Part shown: positions 34,280 to 44,394 of the stretch, piece after piece
How the letters are laid out: every line of letters begins with the position of its first letter
Position numbering within the stretch: the first letter of the stretch is position 1
From: Paenibacillus glycanilyticus NBRC 16618
GTDB lineage: Bacteria > Bacillota > Bacilli > Paenibacillales > Paenibacillaceae
Direction: 5' to 3'
Assembly (NCBI RefSeq): GCF_004000805.1
Contig: NZ_BILY01000027.1
Span: 24,531 to 88,530 of the forward strand
DNA: 64,000 bases
The notes under the pieces: generated by a model
The model's input: only the letters and a program-made list of their open reading frames with translations
Database searches by the model: none
Told to the model about the DNA's origin: nothing
Position numbers and translations under genes: made by a program

Positions 34280-37200
34280 CCGCTGTCTCCTCCTCTCCAT
34301 GCAGCTGCTGCCAAATTTCATCTTCCGAAAGCTTGCTCAGCTTCGTGTATTCATTGCCGTCGAATAACGGGTCGAATTGGCATACCGGCTTGTAATCGCA
34401 GTATTGGCAAGGCGACTTCGTTCCGAGACGGTAAGGCTCGATCGACACCTTTCCACAGCCGATTTCCGTGCCTATTTTTCCGATGGTCCGCCGGACGGAG
34501 CTGCGCAGCACATCCCACTGATCGTCCGTCACAACGGAAGAACTGCTGTAAAAGCTTCCGTCGCGCTTCAAGGCAACGGGAAGAATCTCCGAGTAGCCGG
34601 ATTCCAGATCGCCGTCCATCAGCCGCGCCGTTTCCGCTTCGGCCGTAATGAGTCCCCGCGTTTTGAACTTTTTCAGCATTCTTGCGTTTACCTCGGCCAC
34701 GGATAACCCGTTGGATACCGCAAGCATCGGATTATGAACGTGGAAATAAAGCACGCCCGCGGGCGATGCCGGCTTTCCGAGCCATTCGGAAGCATGCGTA
34801 ACAAGCACGTCCAGGTACGTGAGCATCTGCAGAGATAGTCCAAACGCCACTTCCTCCAGCTTAAGCTGCGTTGCGCTCGATTTGTAATCCAAGACGCGCA
34901 GCAGCAAGCCCTCCTCGGTCTCAGCCGCGTCTACGCGGTCAATCCGTCCGATAATTTCCATCGTGCCCCCGTTATCCAGCGGTATGACAAGGGCAGGCAG
35001 CGTGCCGTCCGGTCCAAAATCAACCTCGAGCCCAACCGGCTGGAACTGAGCCCTGCGGGAATGCTCGCTTAAAATAACCGCCGCCTGGGCAACGATTTCC
35101 TTCAGCTTGCGGGCAATGTATTGGAACCGGCCGCTGCTGAGCAGGATTTGCGACTGCAGCCTTGGCGCCAGCTCGTCAACGGTCTTCGCCGCCGCTTCGC
35201 GGATTTGCCCTTCCGGCATCGAGCCCCAGCGCTGTCCGACGCTTCCGGCCAGACGGCTGAGCGCCGCATGGAACAGCTGCCCGACATCCGGCGCTTCAAG
35301 GCGGTACATCTGGCGTTCGCGAAGCCTTAAGCCGTGAATGGCAAAATGCTGGAACGGACAGGACACGAATCTCTCCATTCGCGACACGCTGGCCTTCAGC
35401 TTTGTCCCGTAGAGCTGCTCCGCCGTCGTTGTCGTAAGCACCGTCTCCTGATTGGAGAAGCTTAATGACGCGTTCATGAGCTGCAGCTTGTCCTGCCACT
35501 CCGGCCGGATCGCAAACCAGTTATAGACATCCCACCAGAACGGCGCAATCTCGGAGCCTTGCCGCCAGGCACGAAGCTCCGTGATCAAATAAGCAAGCGT
35601 CCGCTGAGGATGCTCGATATAAGAGCGCTGTTCGCCCGTCTCCATACCAGGAGTCGGCTCTCCAGACTTCTGATAAACCGGAATGCCAGGGAACAGCTGC
35701 CTCACCTGCCGAATGACTTCCGAAGGCAGCAGCGTTTTCCCTTCCTCATCCGCCTGCGCCCAGCTGATCCACAGATGCTGGCTGGCCGTTGTCAAGGCGT
35801 TATAGATCAGGAAACGTTCGTCGAGAAGCCTGCGTCTTACGCCCGGCGCCATAACCAGCCCTTCTTCGGCAAGGCGTTCCCGTTCCTGCTCGGTCAGCAC
35901 GCCGTCTTCTTGAATGCGCATCGGCATGACGCCGTCGTTAGCGCCTAGCACGTAACAGATCTTTACATCCCCGGAACGCGTCCGGTCCATGCTGCCAACC
36001 AGTGCCTGATCAAGTGCGGGCGGCACCGCCGCAAGCTTCAAGTTTTCGAGCCCCGTCTCCACCATGCCGGCGAACAGCTCCGGAGGCATATCCTCGTCCC
36101 CGACCATTTCCACCAGCTGATCCAGCAGCTGCATGACGCCATCCCATAGCTGGCGGTGTGATCTGGCGCGCTGCGTACGACCGGACGCGCTGTCCTCGCG
36201 GCTCCAGCGTTCAAGGCGGTCGGCGGCATCCGCATGATCCAGCAGCTTGTACAACGCTTCGCACATCTCTTTGACGCTGGAGGCTTTCTTCAAGGACTGC
36301 TCGAACCGGCGAAGCGGAGGTACAATCGCCTCTCTCGCCGCCATTACGGCCTGAAATTCCCGTTTGGCTTTTGCAGACGGCTCGGATACCGTTTCCGGCT
36401 CATCCTCAAGAGACTGCTGCATAAGCGGCTTCCACCTGGAGCGGTCAAGCCACTTCCATCCGTCGACTCCGGCTGCCAGCACATAGTTTTCCAAGCGGTC
36501 AAACAGCTCGCGAGACATGCTGCCGTCAATCGGGAACAGCAGCTCAGTCTTGATGCATCGGAATACCGCCTCGTAATGCCAGCCGTGGAGCACCGTCTCC
36601 AGCGCGGAACGGATAAATTCTACCAGCGGATGATGGACCGTGTTATTCTTTTGGTCTAGGAAATAAGGAATTTCGTAGTCATCGAATATCGTTTGAATAT
36701 AGTCCGTATATTCAGCCGCGTTCCGCACCATAACCGCCATGTCGCGCCAGCGCAGCCCCTCTTCGCGTGCCCGCCGAACCATATCGCGTGCCGCTGCTTC
36801 GACCTCGGCTCTTCTGTTCGCGGAGGCATGAAGGGATACCCCGCAGGCGGAATTGTCTACAGCAAGCATCTTCTTATCCGGTATAAGCATTGGGGTTCTT
36901 CCGCCGTAATGCTTCTCTAAATGGGCAAGCATCGAACTCCCAGTAAAGCGGTATGGAACTCCTTCATCCAGCACGACGGTTTCATGCACGGGCACGCCGG
37001 CTTGAGCCGCCAAAGCAGCCAGCTTTCCGTACGTTTCAGCCGTAGGGTGGAAAAGCTCAAGCTCATGCGGTGTTTCGCCGTTATCGTAAGGACGGTCAAG
37101 CGTCAGAGCAACGGTCACTTCGGCGGAAGAAGCGATCAGCGTGCCAAGCGCATCGTATTCCTTCGGCGTAAAACCGTGGAAGCCGTCAATCCACAGATGG

Positions 37201-37793
37201 GCTCCCTGCATCGCCGGAGCATCGGCATAGCCTGCAATCAGCTGCGTCAAGTAATCTTCCGAATCGATATAAAGGCCAAGCAATTCCTGCTCCAGCTTGT
37301 CATACACAAGCCGAAGATCATGCAGCTTCCGGTTGAGAAGCGATGCGTCTTCTACCGATGCCGTTTTTTCCTTCAGCAGATCGGCGTCAATCCCGTAACG
37401 CTTCCACTCGGTCAACAGCTCGCCCAGCCGTTCAATGAAACCGGGCTGCTCCGCCCCGCTTTGGAAAAGCTCAAGCTGCTTGCCTAACCGGTGTATAATC
37501 TTGAAAAGCATCATATGCTTGCCGTTATCGCTGATCGGAATTAAGGCGGTGCCGCCCGTCTCCTGCATGACGCGAAAGGCCAGACGGCGGAAGCTTAGCG
37601 CCTGGGCGCGAATCGTTCCGCTTAGCGTCGTATTTTTCAAAAGCGCGTACTCCGTCTGGAAAGTAGCCTGTTCCGGGACCAGCATAACAAGCGGCGCTCC
37701 ATCCGGCTCGCCTTGCAGCTTGGCGCGGATTGCGTCCAGACAATACGTTGTTTTCCCCGTTCCCGAGCGGCCAAGCACAAATCGAAGCCCCAT
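34266..37793 (-). CDS. addB: ATP-dependent nuclease subunit AddB
   Basis: This 1175-residue partner of AddA carries Walker A GRSGTGKT (8-15), an inactivated helicase core and a C-terminal RecB-like nuclease with VLDYKSS. The iron-sulfur cluster ligands are visible: one Cys in RFVSCPFQHFAI and three in CQYCDYKPVC near the C-terminus. In the AddAB family AddB recognises Chi. The pair is complete, so the cell should use AddAB rather than RecBCD. Confidence 0.97.
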   Translation of the reverse strand: MGLRFVLGRSGTGKTTYCLDAIRAKLQGEPDGAPLVMLVPEQATFQTEYALLKNTTLSGTIRAQALSFRRLAFRVMQETGGTALIPISDNGKHMMLFKIIHRLGKQLELFQSGAEQPGFIERLGELLTEWKRYGIDADLLKEKTASVEDASLLNRKLHDLRLVYDKLEQELLGLYIDSEDYLTQLIAGYADAPAMQGAHLWIDGFHGFTPKEYDALGTLIASSAEVTVALTLDRPYDNGETPHELELFHPTAETYGKLAALAAQAGVPVHETVVLDEGVPYRFTGSSMLAHLEKHYGGRTPMLIPDKKMLAVDNSACGVSLHASANRRAEVEAAARDMVRRAREEGLRWRDMAVMVRNAAEYTDYIQTIFDDYEIPYFLDQKNNTVHHPLVEFIRSALETVLHGWHYEAVFRCIKTELLFPIDGSMSRELFDRLENYVLAAGVDGWKWLDRSRWKPLMQQSLEDEPETVSEPSAKAKREFQAVMAAREAIVPPLRRFEQSLKKASSVKEMCEALYKLLDHADAADRLERWSREDSASGRTQRARSHRQLWDGVMQLLDQLVEMVGDEDMPPELFAGMVETGLENLKLAAVPPALDQALVGSMDRTRSGDVKICYVLGANDGVMPMRIQEDGVLTEQERERLAEEGLVMAPGVRRRLLDERFLIYNALTTASQHLWISWAQADEEGKTLLPSEVIRQVRQLFPGIPVYQKSGEPTPGMETGEQRSYIEHPQRTLAYLITELRAWRQGSEIAPFWWDVYNWFAIRPEWQDKLQLMNASLSFSNQETVLTTTTAEQLYGTKLKASVSRMERFVSCPFQHFAIHGLRLRERQMYRLEAPDVGQLFHAALSRLAGSVGQRWGSMPEGQIREAAAKTVDELAPRLQSQILLSSGRFQYIARKLKEIVAQAAVILSEHSRRAQFQPVGLEVDFGPDGTLPALVIPLDNGGTMEIIGRIDRVDAAETEEGLLLRVLDYKSSATQLKLEEVAFGLSLQMLTYLDVLVTHASEWLGKPASPAGVLYFHVHNPMLAVSNGLSVAEVNARMLKKFKTRGLITAEAETARLMDGDLESGYSEILPVALKRDGSFYSSSSVVTDDQWDVLRSSVRRTIGKIGTEIGCGKVSIEPYRLGTKSPCQYCDYKPVCQFDPLFDGNEYTKLSKLSEDEIWQQLHGEEETADGND

Positions 37794-37914
37794 CCTAACT
37801 CTTCCTCTCCGAATCTATCTCATAATCTATCATTCTACCATAACGCGGGGCCTTTTTCACCCGGACGACAAACGTATGTTCTGGAAGAAGTGCTATCTTT
37901 TTAACAAGAAAATA

Positions 37915-37942
37915 TTGCAATACCTTAAATACCGAGTATAAT
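37915..37942 (+). promoter_or_regulatory. Promoter of the 37981 gene
   Basis: TTGCAA (37915-37920) and TATAAT (37937-37942) are 16 bases apart, about 39 bases before the start codon. Confidence 0.65.
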
Positions 37943-37980
37943 ACTAGGTAATATAATGATCCGGATCGGAGGAACGGCAA

Positions 37981-38301
37981 ATGACCTCGGAAGAAACGCA
38001 ATGGATTAACGATTATCTGGATTTATTCAACTACGCCAAGCAAATCGGTGATCTGGAGTGGCAGCAGGAGATTACCCGTTCGCTCGCCGGGTGGAAGGAA
38101 CAAACAAGCCAGCAAGCTCTGTCGACGAAAGCCGCTGAGTTATGGAGAAAGTTTGACGTCATTAACCGGAAGATGATTGATCTTTATCGGCAATTGAGAA
38201 ATTCTGATGATTCTTCCGATTTGAAAACGTTACGGGAAGAGGTCTGGCTGTTAAAGCTGCAGCGTGTCGAACTGAGCCGGCAATTCAAAGAATCCTTCTA
38301 G
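37981..38301 (+). CDS. Small helical protein of unknown function
   Basis: This 106-residue polar protein is predicted to be nearly all helix (WINDYLDLFNYAKQIGD, DLEWQQEITRSL, LREEVWLLKLQRVELSRQF). It has a GGAGG ribosome site eight bases before the ATG and its own promoter, and is divergent from addB. There is no cysteine, signal or membrane segment. I do not recognise the family. Confidence 0.75.
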   Translation: MTSEETQWINDYLDLFNYAKQIGDLEWQQEITRSLAGWKEQTSQQALSTKAAELWRKFDVINRKMIDLYRQLRNSDDSSDLKTLREEVWLLKLQRVELSRQFKESF

Positions 38302-38517
38302 CAGGATGAAACGGCTATCGCCGATTATGAATTTTTTAGAATAAAATAAAAAATCCCGCATGCGGATTTCCGCTCTGCCGGATTATGGGTTAGAAGACAT
38401 GCAGTGAACTGCTCTGTCCATTATGGAACCGCTGGGTACAGTCGTCTGTCTCTCAGCGTTACATTCCTATTATACACATCTATCAATCGATTGAATATGT
38501 CTATTTTTAGAACAAGA

Positions 38518-38556
38518 AGCCGCATGGATCCCTCACCGATCCATACGGCTTTTTTC
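38518..38556. terminator. Bidirectional terminator
   Basis: Arms AGCCGCATGGATC and GATCCATACGGCT pair with one mismatch, and TTTTTT follows on the plus strand. It lies directly after the minus-strand methyltransferase gene and could also end plus-strand transcription from 37981-38301. Confidence 0.75.
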
Positions 38557-38559
38557 GTA

Positions 38560-39927
38560 TTATTTACTCCGCACTTCGAACACGGCAAATTTCAAGTAAT
38601 GTCCTTCCGATACGCCAAGCAGCTGCGGATGATCCTTGCCTGCAGCCCGCCACTCCACGAGACGCAGCAGCTTGCCGGCATCGGATGCCGCTTCCTGTAT
38701 CGTCTCTAGGAACAGATCCGGCCGCATATGGTACGAACAGCTGGCCGTAACGAGATAGCCGCCTTCGTTAACCAGCTTGAGGCCATGCAGGTTGATGTCT
38801 TTATAACCCCGGCATGCCCCGGCAACCGCGCTTTTGGTCTTTGCGAAAGCGGGGGGATCAAGGATAACAACATCCCATGTACGGCCGCCGCCGTTAAGCG
38901 GCTTGGAAGTATCCGCGCCGGCACGGCTGCGCTCCGCGCGCTCTTCAACGCCTTTTACCTGCGTGCGCAAATAATCAAAGGCATCCGCCACGACAAATTC
39001 CACGCGGTCGGTGAAGCCGTTACGCTCGACATTGCGGCGCGCCGTGTCGATGGCATGCTCGGATACGTCGAGACAGGTTACTTTTTTCGCGCCGTATTTG
39101 CAGGCATGGAGAGTGAAGCTGCCGGTATGGGCAAAGCACTCCAGCACGGTCGCACCGTCCCAATAAGGGAAGGTTACTTCTTTGCCGTTCGCATTCACGG
39201 GTACAAGCCTCGTAACTTCCGTATCGGTATCAGCAGGGCGGTTCTCGAGGCGAATGCCGCTGCGAGCGCCCCAGCCCTTCATGAGAGGCTCGATAGAAGC
39301 GCGATTCTCGCGTTGATCGTAGAAATAACCGGTCTTTTGGCCTTCCACGATATCGACTTCCAGCTTAAGGCCATTCTCTTCAATCTCGAGAATCCGCGGG
39401 CATTCCCCGTACAGCACTCCGGTGCGCAGCTCAAGCCCTTCGAGCTGTCTAACTCCGACATCGCTCCGTTCGTAGATCCCTTTCGGCTGGAATACGTCAA
39501 CAAGAGCGGCTACAATCGCTTCCCGGCGGATATCCAGTCCAAGCGTCAATATCTGAACGACCAGCACATCGGCGAACCGGTCTACCACTAGACCGGGAAG
39601 AAAATCAGCCTCTCCGTAGACGAGCCGGCAATCGCGGTCCTGCACGAACCGGCTGCGGTGCGCTTCGCATAAACGAAACTTCTCGCGGAAGAAGTCGGCG
39701 TCCATTTCTTCAAGCGGCTGATAAGAGACGACGCGGACCGTGATTTGGGACTTGGGATTGTAATATCCGGTCGCCAAATATTTGCCGTTAGACCCAACGA
39801 CGTCTACCAGCGCTCCCGGCTCCGCTTCCCCTTCCAGCTTTTCGATTTCATTTGCGTAAATCCATGGGTGGCCTGCTTCAAGACGTTTCCTGCGGCCCTT
39901 CTGCAGCCAAACTTTCGCTTTGCTCAC
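38560..39927 (-). CDS. Class I SAM-dependent rRNA methyltransferase (RlmI/YwbD-like)
   Basis: This 455-residue enzyme has an N-terminal PUA domain (about 1-80, beginning AKVWLQKGRRKRLEAGHPW), an EEHD-like linker and a Rossmann methyltransferase domain with ATVLECFAHTGSF and catalytic-site VILDPPAF. RlmI-like proteins modify 23S rRNA; B. subtilis YwbD (RlmQ) is the closest I recall. Compared with the usual form of about 395 residues there are two extra polar segments, near 225-260 and 325-350 (see findings). The gene is monocistronic and divergent from the Na/Pi gene. Confidence 0.9.
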   Translation of the reverse strand: MSKAKVWLQKGRRKRLEAGHPWIYANEIEKLEGEAEPGALVDVVGSNGKYLATGYYNPKSQITVRVVSYQPLEEMDADFFREKFRLCEAHRSRFVQDRDCRLVYGEADFLPGLVVDRFADVLVVQILTLGLDIRREAIVAALVDVFQPKGIYERSDVGVRQLEGLELRTGVLYGECPRILEIEENGLKLEVDIVEGQKTGYFYDQRENRASIEPLMKGWGARSGIRLENRPADTDTEVTRLVPVNANGKEVTFPYWDGATVLECFAHTGSFTLHACKYGAKKVTCLDVSEHAIDTARRNVERNGFTDRVEFVVADAFDYLRTQVKGVEERAERSRAGADTSKPLNGGGRTWDVVILDPPAFAKTKSAVAGACRGYKDINLHGLKLVNEGGYLVTASCSYHMRPDLFLETIQEAASDAGKLLRLVEWRAAGKDHPQLLGVSEGHYLKFAVFEVRSK

Positions 39928-40023
39928 TTCGTTAATCTCCCTCTCTATTCCTGGCTTGTCATGCTTGTCTAAGCGTAAGCATATGTATCAACGATAACTT
40001 TTTATAAAAAGGAGACCTTTGCT

Positions 40024-40992
40024 ATGCTCCATTCGATTCTTCTGCCAATGGCGATCGGCTTCACCATCTTTATAAGCGGGATGAAGCTGATGGAGCTGGC
40101 GCTGCACCGGTTAGCCGGCCCGTATCTGCAGCATATCCTGCATCGCTCAACGGCTACGCCGGTCCATGGCCTTGCAGTCGGTACGGCAACTACCGCCTTT
40201 TTGCAGAGCAGTACAGCCGTTACCGTTATCGCCATAGGGCTAGTCAATGCCGGCCTGCTTACCTTCCCCCGGACACTTGGCATTATCCTCGGAAGCAACA
40301 TCGGCACCTGCCTGACGACCGAGCTTATCGGCCTGAGCTTAAATAAACTTTCCGTTCCATTGCTTCTGCTGGCGCTGGCCGGCTGGCTCGCAACCGTACT
40401 GCTGAACGAACTCGGAATCTGGCCCAGATCCCGGTCGCTTCGGCTGCTTGAGACCGTTCGCTCCTCCGCCGTTGCCTTAGGCGGCTTCAGCCTGCTGCTT
40501 GCCGGGATGGCCATGATGCAGGCGATTGGACCCGCCGTGCAGGAAAGCTCCATGTTCGGCTGGTTCCTTGAAAAATCAACAAGCAGCCTCTGGTGGGGAT
40601 TAGCCGCCGGCGCGGTGCTGACAGCAATCGTCCACAGCAGTGCTGCTGTAATCGGTATTATTATGGGCTTTGCAGCCATCGGAGCAATGCCTCTCGAGCT
40701 TGGCGTTGCCGTTGTGCTAGGGGCGAATATCGGTACATGCGCTACCGCGCTGCTCGCATCCTTCAGCGGTTCAAAGCCCGGTCAATACGTGGCTTGGTCC
40801 CATACCATCCTAAATGCCGGCGGCGCTTTGCTCTTCATGCCGTTCCTTGGCGAGTTATCGGCTGCATCAGGATGGTTCGCCCATTCCCCAGCCAGCCAGA
40901 TCGCTCACGCACAGACGATTTTCAATATTCTAAGCTCATTGATTGCCTTGCCGTTCTGCTATTTGCCTGTTTTCCGCAAGCTTCCGGTCTAA
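40024..40992 (+). CDS. yqeW: Na/Pi cotransporter family protein (YqeW-like)
   Basis: This 322-residue membrane protein has about eight hydrophobic helices and the inverted repeat of the PNaS family: TAFLQSSTAVTVIAIGLVN with GSNIGTCLTT in the first half, and AIVHSSAAVIGIIMG with GANIGTCATA in the second. It probably carries phosphate with sodium; only the membrane domain is present, without a PhoU tail. AAGGAGA precedes the ATG. B. subtilis yqeW also lies near mtaB. It converges with the NUDIX gene, overlapping by four bases. Confidence 0.92.
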   Translation: MLHSILLPMAIGFTIFISGMKLMELALHRLAGPYLQHILHRSTATPVHGLAVGTATTAFLQSSTAVTVIAIGLVNAGLLTFPRTLGIILGSNIGTCLTTELIGLSLNKLSVPLLLLALAGWLATVLLNELGIWPRSRSLRLLETVRSSAVALGGFSLLLAGMAMMQAIGPAVQESSMFGWFLEKSTSSLWWGLAAGAVLTAIVHSSAAVIGIIMGFAAIGAMPLELGVAVVLGANIGTCATALLASFSGSKPGQYVAWSHTILNAGGALLFMPFLGELSAASGWFAHSPASQIAHAQTIFNILSSLIALPFCYLPVFRKLPV

Positions 40993-41420
40993 TCAAACTT
41001 TACGCCAAGCAAGCTGAGGGCCCCCGCCACGATCCGGTTATTATTCTCATAGCCCGACTGCTTCTGGCGTCTCCAGGCTTCAAGCGGATCAAACCATTCG
41101 ACGCCCCGGATTTCTTCCACCTGCGCCTGGAGCGATCCGCCTACCGCTTCAACCAAATAATAATGAACCTCCTTGTTGACGGTTCCCTTATTCGCATCAT
41201 GGTACTGATACTTGATTTGGTCAATCGGTTTAACGATAGCCCCGATCATGCCCGTTTCCTCGGCAATTTCCCTAAGCGCCGTTTGCTCGACCGTCTCCCC
41301 GGGCTCCATCTTGCCTTTCGGGAGCGACACTTTGCCATAACGGTCCTGTATCAGCTGAATCTGCAAAAGCCCAGCCTCGTTCCGGCGATAGACTACGCCT
41401 CCTGCCGAAATTTCAACCAA
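40989..41420 (-). CDS. NUDIX hydrolase
   Basis: This 143-residue protein has a complete Nudix box spanning residues 36-58 (GKMEPGE..., then REIAEETG), so it should hydrolyse a nucleoside diphosphate-linked substrate. The substrate cannot be inferred. The N-terminal SAGGVVYRR strand is typical. It is transcribed toward, and overlaps by four bases, the convergent Na/Pi cotransporter gene, and lies about 110 bases downstream of mtaB. Confidence 0.92.
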   Translation of the reverse strand: MVEISAGGVVYRRNEAGLLQIQLIQDRYGKVSLPKGKMEPGETVEQTALREIAEETGMIGAIVKPIDQIKYQYHDANKGTVNKEVHYYLVEAVGGSLQAQVEEIRGVEWFDPLEAWRRQKQSGYENNNRIVAGALSLLGVKFD

Positions 41421-41528
41421 TTCCGTTTCCCCCTTGCCTGCTCGACATTTGCATGCAACAACGAGGATTCCCCACTTATTCCGATACGACAGAAATGAGC
41501 GTGAAATCCTCGTGCGTTATGACTATCT

Positions 41529-42875
41529 CTAAGCTCTCATCGCTTCCGCCGGGACATCGTCCAGTACGCGGACAAGCTGAGCGCGGCATTCATTGACGCC
41601 TGCTTCAGTAATTTTCACGCGGCAAAGCTTGCCGACAAGCGCTTCGGTTCCTTCAAACACAATCTGAATATAGTTATCCGAGTACCCCATCACAAGCCCC
41701 GTACCGGGAGCGCCTTTGTAGTCACGCTCCGGAATAACGTCCAGGACGGCTCCTACATGCTGCTCGGCATAAGCAAGCTGCATTTTCTCGGACAAGTCGA
41801 TCAGTTTATGGACGCGTTCATTCTTCACTTCTTCGTCCACTTGATCATCCATGCGGGCAGCCGGCGTGCCTGTACGCTTCGAATACGGGAAGACGTGCAT
41901 TTCCGAGAAGCCAATCTCTTCCATAAACTTGTAGCCGTTCTCGAACATCTCTTCCGTCTCGCCGGGGAAGCCAACGATAACGTCAGTCGTAATCGCTACG
42001 CCAGGCATTGCTTCGCGGATACGTTTCAGCTTGGCTGCAAACTCGTCCGTCGTATATTTGCGGCGCATCCGCTTAAGCACGGAGGAATCGCCGGCTTGAA
42101 GAGGAATATGCAGATGGCGGCACATTTTGGTCGAACGGTTAAGCACGTCGATCATCGCATCGTCAATTTGGCTGGCTTCGATCGAGCTGATCCGGATCCG
42201 CTCCAGTCCTTCGATCTTGTCCAGATCCCACAGCAGGTCAACGAGACGGTAGTTCTCCATATCGTCGCCGTAACCACCCGTATGAATACCGGTAAGGACG
42301 ATTTCCTTGTAGCCGGAAGCTACAAGCTGCTTCGCTTGCTCGAGCACGCTCTTCGGGTCGCGGCTGCGCGAAAGACCGCGTGACCACGGAATAATGCAGA
42401 AGGTGCAGAAGTTGTTGCAGCCTTCCTGGATCTTCAGGAATGCGCGTGTGCGCTCGTTGAAATCCGGTACGTCGAGTTCCTCGAATTCACGGGTCTTCAT
42501 AATGTTGCGAACCGCGTTAACCGGCTGGCGGTCATCGTGAATCTGGTTCACAAACGTCATGATTTTCTCGCGGTCCTGCGTTCCGATAACGAGGTCCACC
42601 CCCGGAATCGCCATAATCTCCGCAGGAGACGTTTGGGCGTAACAGCCCGTAACCGCAATAACCGCATCCGGATTACGGCGCACCGCGCGGCGTATAATCT
42701 GGCGGCTCTTCTTGTCGCCCGTATTGGTAACCGTACATGTATTGATCAGATAAACGTCAGCCGTCGATTCGAAATCAACCTGCTCGTATCCTTCGTTTTT
42801 GAACAGCTGCCAAATCGCTTCCGTGTCGTAAAAGTTAACTTTACATCCCAAGGTGTAAAATGCAACCGATGGCAT
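41529..42875 (-). CDS. mtaB: tRNA t6A37 methylthiotransferase MtaB
   Basis: This 448-residue radical-SAM enzyme converts t6A37 to ms2t6A37 in tRNA. The N-terminal MTTase domain has C11 (TLGCKVN) and further cysteines near 47 and 81; the radical SAM cluster is CNNFCTFC near residues 153-160; a TRAM domain closes the C-terminus. Sequence features favour MtaB over MiaB or RimO. It is two to three codons downstream of rsmE, as in B. subtilis yqeU-yqeV. Confidence 0.95.
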   Translation of the reverse strand: MPSVAFYTLGCKVNFYDTEAIWQLFKNEGYEQVDFESTADVYLINTCTVTNTGDKKSRQIIRRAVRRNPDAVIAVTGCYAQTSPAEIMAIPGVDLVIGTQDREKIMTFVNQIHDDRQPVNAVRNIMKTREFEELDVPDFNERTRAFLKIQEGCNNFCTFCIIPWSRGLSRSRDPKSVLEQAKQLVASGYKEIVLTGIHTGGYGDDMENYRLVDLLWDLDKIEGLERIRISSIEASQIDDAMIDVLNRSTKMCRHLHIPLQAGDSSVLKRMRRKYTTDEFAAKLKRIREAMPGVAITTDVIVGFPGETEEMFENGYKFMEEIGFSEMHVFPYSKRTGTPAARMDDQVDEEVKNERVHKLIDLSEKMQLAYAEQHVGAVLDVIPERDYKGAPGTGLVMGYSDNYIQIVFEGTEALVGKLCRVKITEAGVNECRAQLVRVLDDVPAEAMRA

Positions 42876-42882
42876 AAAATCC

Positions 42883-43659
42883 TTACGCTCCTCCCATTTC
42901 TCCGGCTTCGTACAGCAAGCAGGTCAACCCGACGATTCCCGCGGTTTCCGTCCGCAGGATCCTCCGGCCAAGTCCTACGATAACAGCTCCAGCCGCCTCC
43001 GCCTCATCTGCTTCCCGTTCCGTAAAGCCGCCTTCGGGTCCAACGATGAGCAGCACCTTCGGCTCGGCTGCCGTATGGCCAGCCTGCCTCCAGCTTAGCA
43101 AGGCATCCCGGATGCCCGTACCCGCTGCTGCATCGCCTTCCCGTTCATAACAAAATAACGCTAAATCAAAAGCCGGAATCGCTTCCTTCAGCTCGCGCCA
43201 GCTGCGCACGGGCTCGATTGCCGGAACGCGGCAGCGATGCGACTGCTCCGCTGCTTCCTTGGCAATCTTGCTCCAGCGCTCTATACGCTTCGCTTCCTTC
43301 TTGCCGTCATATTGAACAATCATCCGCTCGGATTGAAAAGGCGCGAAAGCATAAGCGCCAATCTCTGTCCCTTTCTGGATGACCAGCTCCATCTTATCGC
43401 CCTTCGGCAGGCTTTGCGCGATGGTTACCGACCAGCTGGACTCGCTGTCCATAGGCAGCTCCTCCACAATGTCCGCCACAACCTCCGAAGAGGCTGCCTC
43501 GCGTACCGAAGCAAGCACGACGCGGGAAATGCCGTCGCTTGCGATAAACTTCTCTTCCGGCTTCATCCGCATCACGCGGACGGCGTGGAAGGCATCTTCT
43601 CCTATTAAACGCACGCTAGAGCCGTCAAACTGCTCCGCTGCCACAAAATATCGCTGCAT
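42883..43659 (-). CDS. rsmE: 16S rRNA (uracil(1498)-N(3))-methyltransferase RsmE
   Basis: This 258-residue SPOUT methyltransferase modifies U1498 of 16S rRNA. It begins MQRYFVAAEQF, has an N-terminal PUA-like part, and the SPOUT knot with LLIVGPEGGFTEREADEA and LGRRILRTETAG near the C-terminus. Length is normal. It precedes mtaB by seven bases. Confidence 0.96.
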   Translation of the reverse strand: MQRYFVAAEQFDGSSVRLIGEDAFHAVRVMRMKPEEKFIASDGISRVVLASVREAASSEVVADIVEELPMDSESSWSVTIAQSLPKGDKMELVIQKGTEIGAYAFAPFQSERMIVQYDGKKEAKRIERWSKIAKEAAEQSHRCRVPAIEPVRSWRELKEAIPAFDLALFCYEREGDAAAGTGIRDALLSWRQAGHTAAEPKVLLIVGPEGGFTEREADEAEAAGAVIVGLGRRILRTETAGIVGLTCLLYEAGEMGGA

Positions 43660-43722
43660 TGCGTCAGTCTAACCATCCTTCATCATAGCATGTTTCCGCC
43701 TTAAAAATCTATGAAATGCGGC

Positions 43723-44394
43723 TTAAAACAGCGGTTGGAATAAATTGAAAAAGAAATTGTAAAGCGGCTCCCACCAGCCGAGAATCGGATCCAGCGTTAC
43801 CCGGCGAAGCGGCGGAAGAAACACGAGCAGGAGGAAGATGTACATGCCCCACTGTACGTTCTGATCCATCTTAATCCGCGTCTTCGGCGGCACCAGATCC
43901 TGAATAATCCGGTATCCGTCGAGTGGCGGCAGCGGAATCAGATTAAAGATAAACAAAAGAAAGTTCAGATACATGAAATAAAAGAAAAAATGCTGAAGCG
44001 CCAAGTTAACGCCGTTTGAGCCCGCATACATCAAACCTGTCTTATCCAGTATTAACACAAGAAGAACGCCTAAGACGCCAAGAAGCAAATTACTGATAGG
44101 ACCAAGGGCCGATACGATAACGCCCATGACGCGCGGATTCTTGAAGCGGCTTGGGTTGATCTGAACAGGCCTCGCCCAACCGAAGCCCGCGATCAGAATC
44201 AGGATGGCGCCAAGCAGATCGATATGCACGCGAGGGTTGAGAGTTACTCTTCCCATCTCTTTAGGCGTGTTATCGCCAAACTTATAGGCGCTATAAGCAT
44301 GCGCGAACTCATGCACCGTAAAAGATATGATCAGGACCAGCGCAATAAAAGGCAGGTCCTCGATTGGATACGCTAAGAAATCATCCCAGCTCAT
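43723..44394 (-). CDS. Site-2 protease family (M50) membrane metalloprotease
   Basis: This 223-residue integral membrane protein has the zinc motif HEFAH (28-32) in the first helix and the second motif NLIPLPPLDGYR near residues 160-171. About five to six membrane helices are present and no PDZ domain, so it is the minimal, YwhC-like type. The substrate is unknown. Its start overlaps the prmA stop by four bases, so the two are coupled. Confidence 0.93.
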   Translation of the reverse strand: MSWDDFLAYPIEDLPFIALVLIISFTVHEFAHAYSAYKFGDNTPKEMGRVTLNPRVHIDLLGAILILIAGFGWARPVQINPSRFKNPRVMGVIVSALGPISNLLLGVLGVLLVLILDKTGLMYAGSNGVNLALQHFFFYFMYLNFLLFIFNLIPLPPLDGYRIIQDLVPPKTRIKMDQNVQWGMYIFLLLVFLPPLRRVTLDPILGWWEPLYNFFFNLFQPLF

